From Rhinopithecus roxellana (taxonomy: Eukaryota; Chordata; Mammalia; Primates; Cercopithecidae): a DNA stretch of 64,000 bases. A model generated the notes under the pieces. That model worked only from the letters and a program-made list of their open reading frames with translations, was not told the DNA's origin and ran no database searches. Within the stretch, counting starts at the first letter, position 1, and the number at the start of each line of letters is the position of its first letter. The stretch covers positions 74,844,595 through 74,908,594 of the forward strand of contig NC_044557.1 in assembly GCF_007565055.1 (NCBI RefSeq), written 5' to 3'. The position numbers and the translations under genes were made by a program. Of this stretch, positions 12,451 through 22,494 are shown one piece after another.

Positions 12451-12539
12451 TGTAGTGTGTTTCAGTGTATCCTTTTCACCAGGACATCCGTAATCCTCCT
12501 CTCAGCTTGTCTAAAATTTAATTAGTTTTCTTTCTGACT

Positions 12540-13015
12540 ATGGACCCTTGGCATCCCTTTTCTTACAGAGCATTAACTTAGAAAACTTGCAATTGTATTT
12601 TTTCTGCATATTTCAAATGTAAATCATCTCCCAGCTCCGTGACAGTTTTGCCATCCAGGAGTATCTTTTTCCAGGACCTGGAAGCCATGCTTTTGAAATG
12701 TAATAATCAAGTTATAGCATACCTATCATCTTCCAGTCTATGGGAAGTTAGGAGCTTAAATTCTGTAAGTGCCAATTAGCAAACTCAGGTGGCCTAATCA
12801 CATTAGCCAATTTCCCTTTAATATCCTCCAGAACTTTTCCACTACCTCTCCTCAGTGCTTAAAGACTCTCCTGCCTTTTGTATCAACAGAGATAAGTTTG
12901 ATCTCTCTCCTATTGTGATAGTCTCCCTACTTTGTTGCCATAGTTTTGAATAAAGCCTTGTTTGTCATTTTTAACACGTGTCTAGTACAGTTTCTCTTTG
13001 GAACTTTCTATAGCT
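12540..13015 (+). mobile_element. LTR of a class I (ERV1-like) endogenous retrovirus
   Basis: 'atcatctcccagctccgtgac', 'aggacctggaagccatg', 'tcctattgtgatagtctccc' and the terminal 'gttttgaataaagccttg' followed by 'acacgtgtctagtacagtt' have the organisation of a gammaretroviral-like LTR, with an AATAAA polyadenylation signal near its 3' end. The left border is uncertain and the family name is not determined. It appears to be a solo LTR inserted into the old L1. Confidence 0.45.
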
Positions 13016-13044
13016 TTTATAGTGTTTGCTATAGGTATGAGAGA

Positions 13045-13045
13045 C

Positions 13046-13100
<55 letters not shown>

Positions 13101-13103
13101 CAG
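13045..13103. repeat. (GATA)13 microsatellite
   Basis: About 13 uninterrupted gata units (13047-13100) with gaca variants at both ends, a typical polymorphic tetranucleotide array. Confidence 0.95.
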
Positions 13104-13197
13104 ACAAAACAACACGGTCTACTGATGTTGTTACTTTATCAGTTCAAAGAAAGTATAAAAACCCTAATCTCTTTGTGTCAGTTTATCCTCCTTATTT

Positions 13198-13503
13198 TTT
13201 TTATTTTTTTTTATTTTTTGAGACGAAGTCTCGCTCTGTCGCCCAGGCTGGGGTGCAGTGGCCAGATCTGAGCTCACTGCAAGCTGCGCCTCCCGGGTTC
13301 ATGCCATTCTCCTGCCTCAGCCTCTCGAGTAGCTGGGACTACAGGCGCCTGCTACCCCGCCCGGCTAGTTTTTTGTATTTTTTTTAGTAGAGACGGGGTT
13401 TCACCCTGTTAGCCAGGATGGTCTCGATCTCCTGACCTCGTCATCCGCCCGTCTCGGCCTCCCAAAGTGCTGGGATTACAGGCTTGAGCCACCGCGCCCG
13501 GCC
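13198..13503 (-). mobile_element. AluY, minus strand
   Basis: Reverse-oriented Alu running from a T-rich tail to 'gagccaccgcgcccggcc'. It reads 'cagtggccagatctgagctc', close to the monkey-type signature. A perfect 14-bp target duplication tatcctccttattt flanks it (13184-13197 and 13504-13517). Confidence 0.95.
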
Positions 13504-14092
13504 TATCCTCCTTATTTATATATATTTATTTAAATATTGTCTCTAGGTTATATTTTAATCACATCAATAAATATTATTTTTGTTTCAATGATTAAACAAA
13601 TTTAGATAACTCAAAAAGAGAAAGGAAGTCTATTATATTTACCTATAAATTTATTTACCATATTTTTTTTTCCTTTCTCATATTCTAACTTTACTTATTA
13701 TCTTTCTGTCTAGAAAATTTTTAGCCATTTTTAGCATAGATTTGCTGGGGAAAATTTCTCTTGGTTTAAATTTTTCTGAAAATGTCTTGATTGTCTCTTC
13801 ATCCTAAGGGATATTTTTGTCTGACATAGGATTCTTGGTTGGCACTTGAAAAATGGTTTGCTGCGTCCTCTGTCCTTCATGGGTTTTAATGAGAAATCCA
13901 CTGTCACTTGAACTATATTCCCCTTAAGGTGTCATTTCTCCTCATTGTTTCCCAGAGTGATTTTGTTTGTATTTAGTCTTCAGAAGTTTGACTATGCTGT
14001 GTCTTGGTGTAGAAATTTTTGAGTTTATCCTGGTTGTTGTTTGCTCTGCTTCCTGACTCTGTAGGTTTAAATGTTTTGCCAAACTAGGAAAC

Positions 14093-14516
14093 TGTATTAG
14101 TTTATTCTTACATTGCTATAAAGACATCTGAGGCTGGGTAATTTATAAAGGAAAGACAATTAATTGGCTCAAAGTTCTGCAGGTTGTACAGCAAGCATGG
14201 CACCAGCCTCTGCTCAACTTCTGGGTAGACCTCAGGAAACTTACAATCACAGTGGATGGTGAAGGAGAAGCAGGCACGTTACATGGCCAGAGTAGGAGCA
14301 AGAGAGAGCAAGGGAAGTTGCTGCACACTTTTTAAATAAGCAGATTTCACAATAACTCACTCACTATCACAAGAACAGCACCAATGGGATGGTGCTAAAC
14401 CATCCATGAAAAACTGCTTCTATGATCCAATCACCTTTCACCAGGCCTCACCACCAACATTAGGGATTACAATTTGACATGAGATTTGAGCCGTGACACA
14501 GAGTCAAACCATATCA
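14093..14516 (-). mobile_element. MaLR (MST-like) solo LTR, minus strand
   Basis: A 424-bp unit starts TGTATTAGTTTATT and ends AAACCATATCA with 'gaggctgggtaatttataaa', 'cctcaggaaacttacaatca' and 'cactatcacaagaacagc' inside. A perfect 5-bp target duplication gaaac flanks it (14088-14092 and 14517-14521). It interrupts the old L1. Confidence 0.92.
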
Positions 14517-14788
14517 GAAACTTTTCATCCACTAGTCTTTTGAATAATTTGTTTAGCTGTATCCTCTTGATATCTGGTATAAGAATGCCACAAATATGAA
14601 AACGTTCGCTATAGTTCTATGATCTCTGAGGCTCCGTTTATTTTTTTTTTAACTCTATTTTCTCTCTTTTGCTCAGATTGTGTGATTTCTATTGTTCTAT
14701 TTTCAAATTCACCTATTTATTTATTTGTTTTTCTCTATTTCTTCCATTCTTTCCATTCTGGTATTGGGTCTCCACACTCAGGTTTTAC

Positions 14789-14792
<4 letters not shown>

Positions 14793-14824
<32 letters not shown>

Positions 14825-15110
14825 AGACAGAGTCTTGCTCTGTCCCCCGGGCTGGAGTGCAGTGGCCGGATCTCAGCTCACTGCAAGCTCCACCTCCCGG
14901 GTTTATGCCATTCTCCTGCCTCAGCCCAGCCTCCCGAGTAGCTGGGACTACAGGCGCCCACCACCTCGCCCACCAATTTTTTTTGTATTTTTTAGTAGAC
15001 ACGGCGTTTCACTGTGTTAGCCAGGATAGTCTCGATCTCCTTACCTCATGATCCGCCCGTCTCGGCCTCCCAAAGTGCTGGGATTACAGGCTTGAGCCAC
15101 CGCGCCGGGC
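14793..15110 (-). mobile_element. AluY (Old World monkey type), minus strand, with T31 tail
   Basis: A run of 31 T is followed by an Alu in reverse with 'gcagtggccggatctcagct' and 'acaggcttgagccaccgcgc', both monkey-type signatures. Flanks tacttac (14786-14792) and tacttat (15111-15117), each followed by T, fit a target duplication. Confidence 0.93.
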
Positions 15111-15386
15111 TACTTATTTTTTTAATCAGTTATTGCATTTTGTTGAAACTATTGCTTTCCTGAGATTATTTTTTCACTCATTTCAAACATTTTTGTAATT
15201 GGTTTTCATGGCATTTTTATGATGGCTGCCTTAAAATATCTTGGTCAGATAATGCTGACATCTTTATTATCCTGGTGTTGGCCACTATTGACTGTCTTCT
15301 TTCATTCAGTTTGAGAATTTTTTTCTTGCATTGTTCTAAACAGTTTGAGATCTTTATGATTCCTTTTAGGACAAGTGATTGCTTCT

Positions 15387-15749
15387 TGATAAGGTTTGGC
15401 TCTGTGTTCTAGCCAAAATCTCATCTTGAATTATAATCCCCACGTATTGAGGGAGGGACCTGGTGGGAGGTGATTGAATCATGGGGGAGGTTCCCTCATG
15501 CTGTTCTAATGACACTGAGGGAGTTCCCGCAAAATCTGATGGTTTTAAAAGTGGCAGACTCCCATGCATGCACTCCCTCCTGCAGCAATGTAAGACATGC
15601 CTTGCTTCACCTTTGCCTTTTGTCATAATTGTAAGTTTCCTGAGGCCTCTACAACCATGTGGAACTGTGAGTCAATGAAACCTCTTTTGTTTATAAATTA
15701 CTCAGTTTCAAGTAGTATCTTTATAGCAGCATGAAAAGAGACTAATACA
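15387..15749 (+). mobile_element. MaLR (MST/THE1-like) solo LTR, plus strand
   Basis: A 363-bp unit from TGATAAGGTTTGGC to ACTAATACA with 'ccaaaatctcatcttgaatt', 'gggagggacctggtgggagg' and 'aaatctgatggttttaaaag'. Flanking 5-mers cttct (15382-15386) and cttat (15750-15754) form a target duplication with one change. It lies in the opposite orientation to the neighbouring MaLR LTR at 14093. Confidence 0.9.
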
Positions 15750-15816
15750 CTTATTAAAACTTTAACATTTTAGGTATGAGGTAATGAGGCTCTGGACTTT
15801 ATTTAAAATTTCTGTT

Positions 15817-16136
15817 GGCCGGGCGCGGTGGCTCAAGCCTGTAATCCCAGCACTTTGGGAGGCCGAGACGGGTGGATCACGAGGTCAGGAGATCGAGACC
15901 ATCCTGGCTAACACGGTGAAACCCCGTCTCTACTAAAAAAAAACAAAAAATACAAAAACTAGCTGGGCGAGGTGGCGGGCGCCTGTAGTCCCAGCTCCTA
16001 GGGAGGCTGAGGCAGGAGAATGGCGTAAACCCGGGAGGCGGAGCTTGCAGTGAGCTGAGATCCGGCCACTGCACTCCAGTCCGAGCGACAGAGCGAGACT
16101 CCGCCTCAAAAAAAAAAAAAATAAAATTAAATAAAA
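15817..16136 (+). mobile_element. AluY (Old World monkey type), plus strand
   Basis: Complete Alu from 'ggccgggcgcggtggctcaa' to an (aaat)n-like tail with 'gatccggccactgcactcc'. A perfect 13-bp target duplication taaaatttctgtt flanks it (15804-15816 and 16137-16149). Confidence 0.97.
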
Positions 16137-17135
16137 TAAAATTTCTGTTTTCACTGTTTCTCTCTAATACTGTTCTTACAAATAAAAGGCACTGGCTGCC
16201 TCATTACCATGAGGAGGTTTGAAAGTCCATAGTTCCCACTCAGCCTATGTTGACACCCAACAGGGAGTGCTTGTTGTCATGACTTCATGTAGGTGGGAGT
16301 TCTAGTTCCCTATCAGGCCTTCAATGACAGATACACTGTCTCTGGCCAGAAGGTTTAGGAGTATATCATTAATAAATCCCATGGATACTTGGGGGAATGT
16401 AGCCTCATAACTGCTGTAAAATTGAGGTAAAATTTATGACTCTTTGGCTGGTCTTTCTGACACTCAGTGGGGTGAAGAAAGGGTCACCTCCTTAATGACA
16501 GCTTGGTTTGAAAACCCAAGCTCTCCATGTAATCCCACTGACACCACAAGGGTGGCCTTGTTATTTCCTGGCTAGGATGGAAAAGCTGGCTTCCTACTAG
16601 GCTTTCTCTCCTACCATTCCAGTGCAAGAGCTGAGAAGGCTCATTACAGCATGAGGATGCTAGAAATCTAAGCTCCCGCTGGGAGTTTGCTATTATGCTT
16701 GGGGGGCGGTGGTGAGAACACCATTTTTGTTTGTTTGCTTGTTTTTATTTTTCTGTGTTTTTTGCTAGAGTAAAGCTGTTTTGTCAAAGTTTTCTGTCTT
16801 AATAGGCCACCCTTTTCTTGAACCTTTGGCTATAAACTAAAGCTTTTAGAGGAGCCTTGGCTGCATGTATTGGTATTTTTCGGTGTTAGCTTCTTCAGCT
16901 CCAAGTCTGGAAAATATAAGGAAAGATAAACAAACAAACAACAACAAAAACAAACAGGAATTAACAGCCATGCCATTCTTTGGTCTTAATACCTCTAGCC
17001 ATTCTCCCTTTTCCTACCTTTTAGAGTCTCATTATGTTCGTTTTATATATGATATCCAGGGTTTTATTTGTATTTAATGTGAAAAAGAGGACAAGTGTGT
17101 TTACTTCATTTTATCAGAAGCAGAAGTCCCAGTTT

Positions 17136-20025
17136 TCTCATTTATTTATTTATTATGATCTGTTCTTTATACTGCAAATTTCTCTCATTGTATGAGGTTC
17201 ATGATTCTATGGGGATGGAATGTGTACAGTGCTGTACAACGAACAGGCCAGGAGCTAGTGTTTATAACACATGGTCCCTAAATGACAGAAATTTCTTTCC
17301 TGTTTTCTTTTGTGGTACTAAGCCTCACCTGGAGGGAGATTTCTACACTTAGAAGAAGCAGTTAAGGAAAGAGGGCAAATCGCACCCCAGTAACAACATT
17401 TTCTTTTCTTGTTCCTTGATCAGTAGAAGGGATAAAATTGGCTCCAGGCCAAGCCTGGTGAGGTTCTGCCCTACATGTCTCATCATAGGACTTGCAGCAA
17501 GAGATGTTCTTCTCATAGAGATGGTAGGAGCACACAAAGAGACCAAGCAAATTGCCCAAGCACATTTAAAGTTTCTATTTGTGTCACATGGTATAACATT
17601 CTACCATCAAATGCAACATGAATAAGACAGGGAAATATACTCAGTAACTGCAGTCAGAGACATGCCAGCGTTAAATTGCAAAGATACTGAATATGTAATT
17701 CTATATCAGTGAAAGAATAAAGATTGAGAAAAAGTAGACACTCTGACACAATTAGTATTATGTTTAGAAGTGAGAAAGCAATTCTGACTGAAAAATACTC
17801 ACTATTAATATCTGTTCCACCAAAACAAAAGTAAATGATAACATTAGAACAGTTACTGAATATGAAACCACTTGGAAATTCTAAAGAATCATTCAAATTC
17901 AAAGTGTGTGCCTTAAAATTAAAAAAAAAAAAAAAACCTAAATGGATGGATAAAAGCATTGATCGTTACATCTACCAGTATATTTTAATTTGAATAGGGA
18001 TCTCTAGAAGTAACCAAGGGGAAAAAAATATTTGCAAGAAAGCATGATGTATGATGCTAAATTGCTAAAGCCAACACCATTAATTTGTAATAAAATAAAG
18101 TGGAAACTTGTCAGTTACTTAGTTTGGCTAATTACACTTATCAAACTTCTATTAACTTCCTAATTCCTAAAGCTTTACTTCATTTACTATTGTGAAAATC
18201 CAAATGTAGCACATTCTATTTTAAAAGGCAGAGCTAATTCACACTATGTCAAATAACTCTTTAAAGAAACAGCTGAAGGTTATATTGATATGCAGAAAAT
18301 GAACAGGAAAATTGGGATAATTATTTAGATAAGTCAAGTGAAAAATAATATTAACCCTTGTCCCAATTACTTGAAATTCTAGACAATTAAAATGAATCCT
18401 AAAACAGCAGAACAAGTGTTTCAAACCTCTCAGCCAATTTCTAATAAGTCTATGCCAGAGTATATCATGATTTAGAAAGAAAAATATATTCATAGTTTGT
18501 GGTGCTATAGATCATGTATGCTAAACATGTTTTTCACTTGACTTTCCTACTTTGTTGCTAATGAATTGAGACTATTTTCCCGGTCAAAAGTTCCATGATT
18601 TTAATTGTTTACAAATCTTTGAGTCTTAGAATATGCGTATTTGAAGAAGTGACAGGGATAGCTTTGCTGTTATTAGATAAGGTTTAGAGACTGCCTTATT
18701 TTTATACTTTTGGACTTTGATAGTACATATTACACAAATAACTTTCTCAGCCTGAATTAATGAGGCGTACCAACACCTTTTAGACAACCCTGTCAAACTA
18801 GAATGTAGCTAGGAAATATTGCTGACCCAGTATGGTAAAACTAATACAATTAATAAGTTCTACAAATGGAAACTAAAAGACCACTTCCAAGTCTTGTTTA
18901 TTTAACAATAACACCTAATGTACATTGCATAATTAATATAATTCTAATATTGCACTAGTTACTTTACAGGTATTATATCTTTGTATCCTTACAAAAATCT
19001 GATTAGCTAAATTCAACTACAGTCAGTATCCAGATAAAAAGAAGAAGGTTTAGAGATATTGACACTTTTGCGTGATCCATTCCGTACCTAAAGGGAAGAA
19101 CACAGATAGTGTTCATCTAGAACCTTAAATTCAATTCCATATTTTATGTGGTTTCTCATGTGTATAATAGATGTTCGGAAGGAGCTAGATGACTCCACTA
19201 AAATTATGTGATTTTTTTTCTAATTTCATATCTAGATTGTTTAGAACATTTAGAATGTGTCCTGAAACAAGAAATTGTGTGCTGGTGGTAGCTTACTTGG
19301 AAAGTGATCCCAGGAAGAATAATGGAAGAAATGGTACAGTGAGACAGAAGAGGAATGTCTGGGGAGGGGGGGGAAATGTTATTTTATTAAACTCTCTGGT
19401 GCTATGGATAACTGGGACACAATTCCACTGGGTATCATCACAGGATCCTTGTAGAATGTTCCTCAGATGTGAGTCACCAATGAATGGGAAGTCTAAGTCC
19501 TTTATCAAACACCCTTTTCCCTGGTTGAGGTTTACCTCTGTGGGTATTTACTACTCTGAACTAAGTTGACACTATCTGTATTCTAAGTGGCATTTTATGT
19601 CTCTGGAGAAATCCTTGAGGTACAAAACAAAGAGCTACTAGGGCACAAAGCTTGAGATATGATGCTGGTAATATGCATGTCAGTGACAGCATTGGCTGGA
19701 CTGGAAATAGATGGACTGAGGGTACCATATGCATCTGCCATTGCCACACTCCCCAGACTCCCAGTGGTGCCTCTGAACTCACAGAATCACTTTCAGATAT
19801 TTTACGTTTTCAAGGGAATCACAGTGACATCGGTTCAATATGACAAAAGCTACTTTCATGCATGTGTATTTTTTTTCAAATAGCTACTAAATTGTTGGGA
19901 TATAAGCACTTATATTTACTGAGGTACTTATTCACTACTTAATAAATGGAGCTGTTAGGGTTTCTTTTTCGCCACCACCCCCACCCCCCCCCCCCACAGT
20001 GGGTGCAGTAGTGACATGAAAAATA
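17136..20025. other. Unassigned stretch
   Basis: No gene is recognisable. 17440-17640 ('ctccaggccaagcctggtg', 'aagcaaattgcccaagc') may be an old LTR or repeat. A short A-run lies at 17918-17936. 19189-19569 contains an open frame on each strand with no domain, no repeats of known genes and no codon pattern to support it. Confidence 0.4.
18920..19140 (-). repeat. Possible MIR fragment, minus strand
   Basis: 'ttgtatccttacaaaaatctg', then 'ccagataaaaagaagaagg' and 'tttagagatattgacac' resemble the reversed core of a MIR SINE ('acagatgaggaaactgag', 'cagagaggttaagtgac'). The match is weak and may be coincidental. Confidence 0.3.
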
Positions 20026-20470
20026 TTACTCAAATACTAGGGGCACAATGGGTCAAGAAAATTTTCAGGACTTCTGAAATATCGTATTTTTACCTGTTGT
20101 ACACCACACTGCAAAAGCAGGATGGACCCCCCGTTAAAAAATTTGTCTGGTAGTCGAGATTGATGACGTCACACAAACACAAAGGGGGCATAAAACGTCT
20201 TATTATTCACATAACAAGGTTTTCTAGGGAGACCAGGGAAGCTCCAGTTAGGTCCAAAAATGGCTTGTGAGAGCAAGAAAAGGATACCGGCTTGAGGTTT
20301 TTATGGTAGTTTGGAAACGAAAGCATTACTATTTCCTCACATGGCTTGAATTTCCCATTGGTACCTGGCTTTATTATCAGCCTGCCCAGATGTAGGACAG
20401 AAGGGGAAGATACATAAGGCTTAAAAGTTGTTATTAGTCATTTTTTTTGAGTCAGCTCTTTGTTACATTA
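20025..20470. mobile_element. LTR-like segment, family not identified
   Basis: The segment is higher in G+C and CpG than its surroundings: 'gaccccccgttaaaa', 'tagtcgagattgatgacgtc', 'aagggggcataaaacgtc', 'tagggagaccagggaagctc'. The composition and the 'gggagaccagggaagctccag' text suggest a degraded LTR. A canonical TGACGTCA octamer lies at 20164-20171. A C12 run just upstream (19984-19995) is outside it. Confidence 0.35.
20164..20171. promoter_or_regulatory. Palindromic CRE octamer (CREB/ATF-type site)
   Basis: Exact TGACGTCA, the full cyclic-AMP response element. It is a sequence match only. It lies in an LTR-like CpG-bearing segment, which makes past promoter use conceivable but does not demonstrate it. 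Confidence 0.3.
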
Positions 20471-20579
20471 CTTAAGTAAGTTGTTTTTATAATCTAATAA
20501 GACTCTAGGATTTAATCTTAATATAGAATAAATTAATGTCATGTATACCATCTATATACATTTCACTTGGGCATCCAAT

Positions 20580-20908
20580 ATCTATTCATTAAGTTAGGCA
20601 TCGAGCTGAAGGCTATATAATCCTGATATGGTCTCTCATAAAACTTGTAATCTAAATGAGCAGTTCCGTAAATTTAAGCTGGAAACTGTGGCAAGTTTTA
20701 CGAAGGCTACAATGAGGATGATATGTTACTGAGCAAGTATGTAAGGTAGCAGGATATCTACTTTACAAATACTTGGTTTTCTAATGCCTCACTGAAAAAG
20801 TTAGTTCTATACTGATTCCTGAAGGAGGGGAAGTAGTGAATCATATAAAAGACTAGGGGAAAATTATTCCAGGTAGACTGAATATTATGGAGAGACAGAA
20901 GACAGAGG
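20580..20908. repeat. Possible ancient mammalian repeat, left of the inserted Alu
   Basis: 'tcataaaacttgtaatctaa', 'aactgtggcaagttttacga' and 'attattccaggtagactgaa' follow a known old repeat with the same order of text. The copy seems to continue after the Alu (21437-21640: 'gagccactgaatgctttttaagc', 'gggaagcagtctgatgtg'). I cannot name the family. Confidence 0.4.
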
Positions 20909-20910
20909 TT

Positions 20911-21159
20911 TTCTTTCTTTCTTTCTCTTTCTCTTTCTTTTTCTTTCTTTATTTCTTTTTCTTTTCTTTTCTTTTCCTTTCTTTTCTTTTCTTTTCTTTT
21001 CTTTTCTTTTCTTTTCTTTTCTCCTTCCTTCCTTCCTTCCTTCCTTCCTTCCTTCCTTCCTTCCTTCCTTCCTTCCTTCCTTCCTTCCCTCCCTCCCTCC
21101 CTCCCTCCCTCCCTCCCTCCTTCCTTCCTTCCTTCCTTTTTTTTTCTTTTTTTCTTTTT
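20911..21159. repeat. Compound polypyrimidine microsatellite grown from an Alu tail
   Basis: About 250 bp of almost pure C/T on the plus strand in four blocks: ttct-type units (20911-20955), cttt(t) pentamers (about 20956-21021), cctt units (about 21023-21087), ccct units (about 21087-21120), then cctt again to 21137 and a T-rich end. It directly joins the tail side of the minus-strand Alu at 21160, so it derives from that Alu's A-tail. Open frames across it on both strands are repeat artefacts. Confidence 0.95.
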
Positions 21160-21436
21160 CCGAGACAGAGTCTTGCACTGCCACCCAGCCTGGAGTATAG
21201 TGGCATTATCTGTACTCACTGCAACCTCAGGCTCAGGCAGTTTTCCCTGCTTCAGCCTCCTGAGTAGCTGGGTCTACAGGTGCCCACCGTGATGCTGGCT
21301 AATTTTTGTATGTTTTAGCAGAGATGGAGTTTTGCCATGTTGAACAGACTGTTCTTGAACTCCTGACCTCAGGTGATCCGCCTGCCTCATCCTCCCAAAG
21401 TGCTGGGATTACAGACATGAGCCACTGCGCCCGGCC
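21160..21436 (-). mobile_element. AluS-like, minus strand
   Basis: Reversed Alu from 'cgagacagagtcttgcactg' to 'gagccactgcgcccggcc' with S-type text and many point changes. The likely target duplication is gaagacagaggtt (before the tract) against gaatgcagagttt (after the Alu), about 10 of 13 matching. Confidence 0.9.
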
Positions 21437-22151
21437 GGAATGCAGAGTTTGGACTGAGCTCAATGTGTTCTAGAAACTGAAGGAAGTTTGGTGTGATTAA
21501 AATTAGTTACTGACAGGTAGGAACAGCACACTGTGATGTAGGAAGAGTGGGTGAGGGGTTTGGCATTCATTGTAAGTGCTGCGGGAGCCACTGAATGCTT
21601 TTTAAGCTGGGAAGCAGTCTGATGTGTTTTTAAACACAGGGCTCTAGAGCTCCCAAGCTGGCAGTACTGAAAATAAAATCATATTGAAAGAAAAAAATGT
21701 GATTCTGAGAGTGCAGAGGAAAACTGATTAAAATATAATGCATATTTCAAAATGAAATATCAACACTGATGAAATTTCTAAAGACTATCCTTTGTTTCTG
21801 TACTTATGAATCATCTAACGTGTACTTCAGAACAGATTTGGATGGATTGGTAAGGAAAGAGAAGATAATTATTTTCCCAAATAGATAAGCTGATTTAACC
21901 TCAGAGATGAATAAGTGTGCTTTATATGTTCTTTTTTTAAACCCTATTTATCTATCTGTATAGAGGAAGCTTGAGTGCAAAATAACTATGGATAATATAA
22001 CTGGACTTTAACCGTCCACGTCTGAAGACATTGACATTAATTATTTAAAAGGCCTATCAAAAAGTAAGAGATAATTTTCACTGATTTTAAACTATTATTT
22101 AATTAGTTAAAATGCTACAGCAAGTTAAAAACTTAAAAGATTTAGAAAATA
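21437..22151. other. Ancient repeat continuation and unassigned DNA
   Basis: 21437-21640 appears to continue the old repeat interrupted by the Alu. The rest is AT-rich with no recognisable feature. Confidence 0.4.
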
Positions 22152-22171
22152 CTGTGTTATAAATTTTTTAA

Positions 22172-22475
22172 GGCCGGGCGCGGTGGCTCAAGCCTGTAAT
22201 TCCAGCACTCTGGGAGGCTGAGACGGGCGGATCACGAGGTCAGGAGTTCGAGACCATCCTGGCTAACACGGTGAAACCCCGTCTCTACTAAAAAATACAA
22301 AAAAACTAGCTGGGCGAGGTGGTGGGCGCCTGTAGTCCCAGCTACTCGGAGGGCTGAGGCAGGAGAATGGCATAAACCCGGGAGGTGGAGCTTGCAGTGA
22401 GCTGAGATCCGGCCACTGCACTCCAGCCTGGGCGACAGAGCGAGACTCCGTCTCAAAAAAAAAAAAAAAAAAAAA
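22172..22475 (+). mobile_element. AluY (Old World monkey type), plus strand
   Basis: Complete Alu, 'ggccgggcgcggtggctcaa' to a 20-base A-tail, with 'gatccggccactgcactcc'. A perfect 17-bp target duplication ctgtgttataaattttt flanks it (22152-22168 and 22477-22493). Confidence 0.97.
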
Positions 22476-22494
22476 GCTGTGTTATAAATTTTTA

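Larger units (their letters stand above)
13560..17135 (-). mobile_element. Old L1 5' half (5'UTR and ORF1 region), minus strand, in pieces
   Basis: Five pieces (about 13560-14092, 14517-14792, 15118-15386, 15750-15816, 16150-17135) read in consistent order as the reverse of a mammalian-type L1. Landmarks are 'aatgagaaatccactgtcac' and 'actatgctgtgtcttggtg' (13.9-14.0 kb), 'gatctctgaggctccgttta' (14.62 kb), 'ttatcctggtgttggccac' (15.27 kb), 'tttgaaagtccatagttccc' (16.22 kb) and 'tatccagggttttattt' (17.05 kb). Together with 10220-12450 they form one element on the same strand. It is severely mutated, with no intact reading frame. Confidence 0.7.

Noticed and set aside
13041..13104. Regularly spaced repeats suggesting an array such as CRISPR
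   Set aside because: The period is 4 bp with no spacers; it is a (GATA)n microsatellite in a primate genome.
14669..15051. Several 60-119-codon frames
   Set aside because: All lie in the T-tail and body of a reversed AluY and read the usual Alu-derived text.
17349..17625. Overlapping 65-69-codon frames on both strands
   Set aside because: No domain or splice context; the region may be an old repeat but is not supported as a gene.
19189..19569. 126-codon open frame on the plus strand
   Set aside because: It overlaps an open frame on the opposite strand, shows no domain, signal or codon bias, and has no splice context; best explained by chance.
19984..19995. C12 run as a possible i-motif/G-quadruplex
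   Set aside because: A single uninterrupted C run lacks the four separated runs needed for a standard quadruplex motif; likely a simple slippage tract.
20758..21267. Long lysine/arginine/glutamate- or serine/phenylalanine-rich open frames on both strands
   Set aside because: They are translations of the polypyrimidine microsatellite and adjoining Alu, open in several frames only because the repeat lacks stops.
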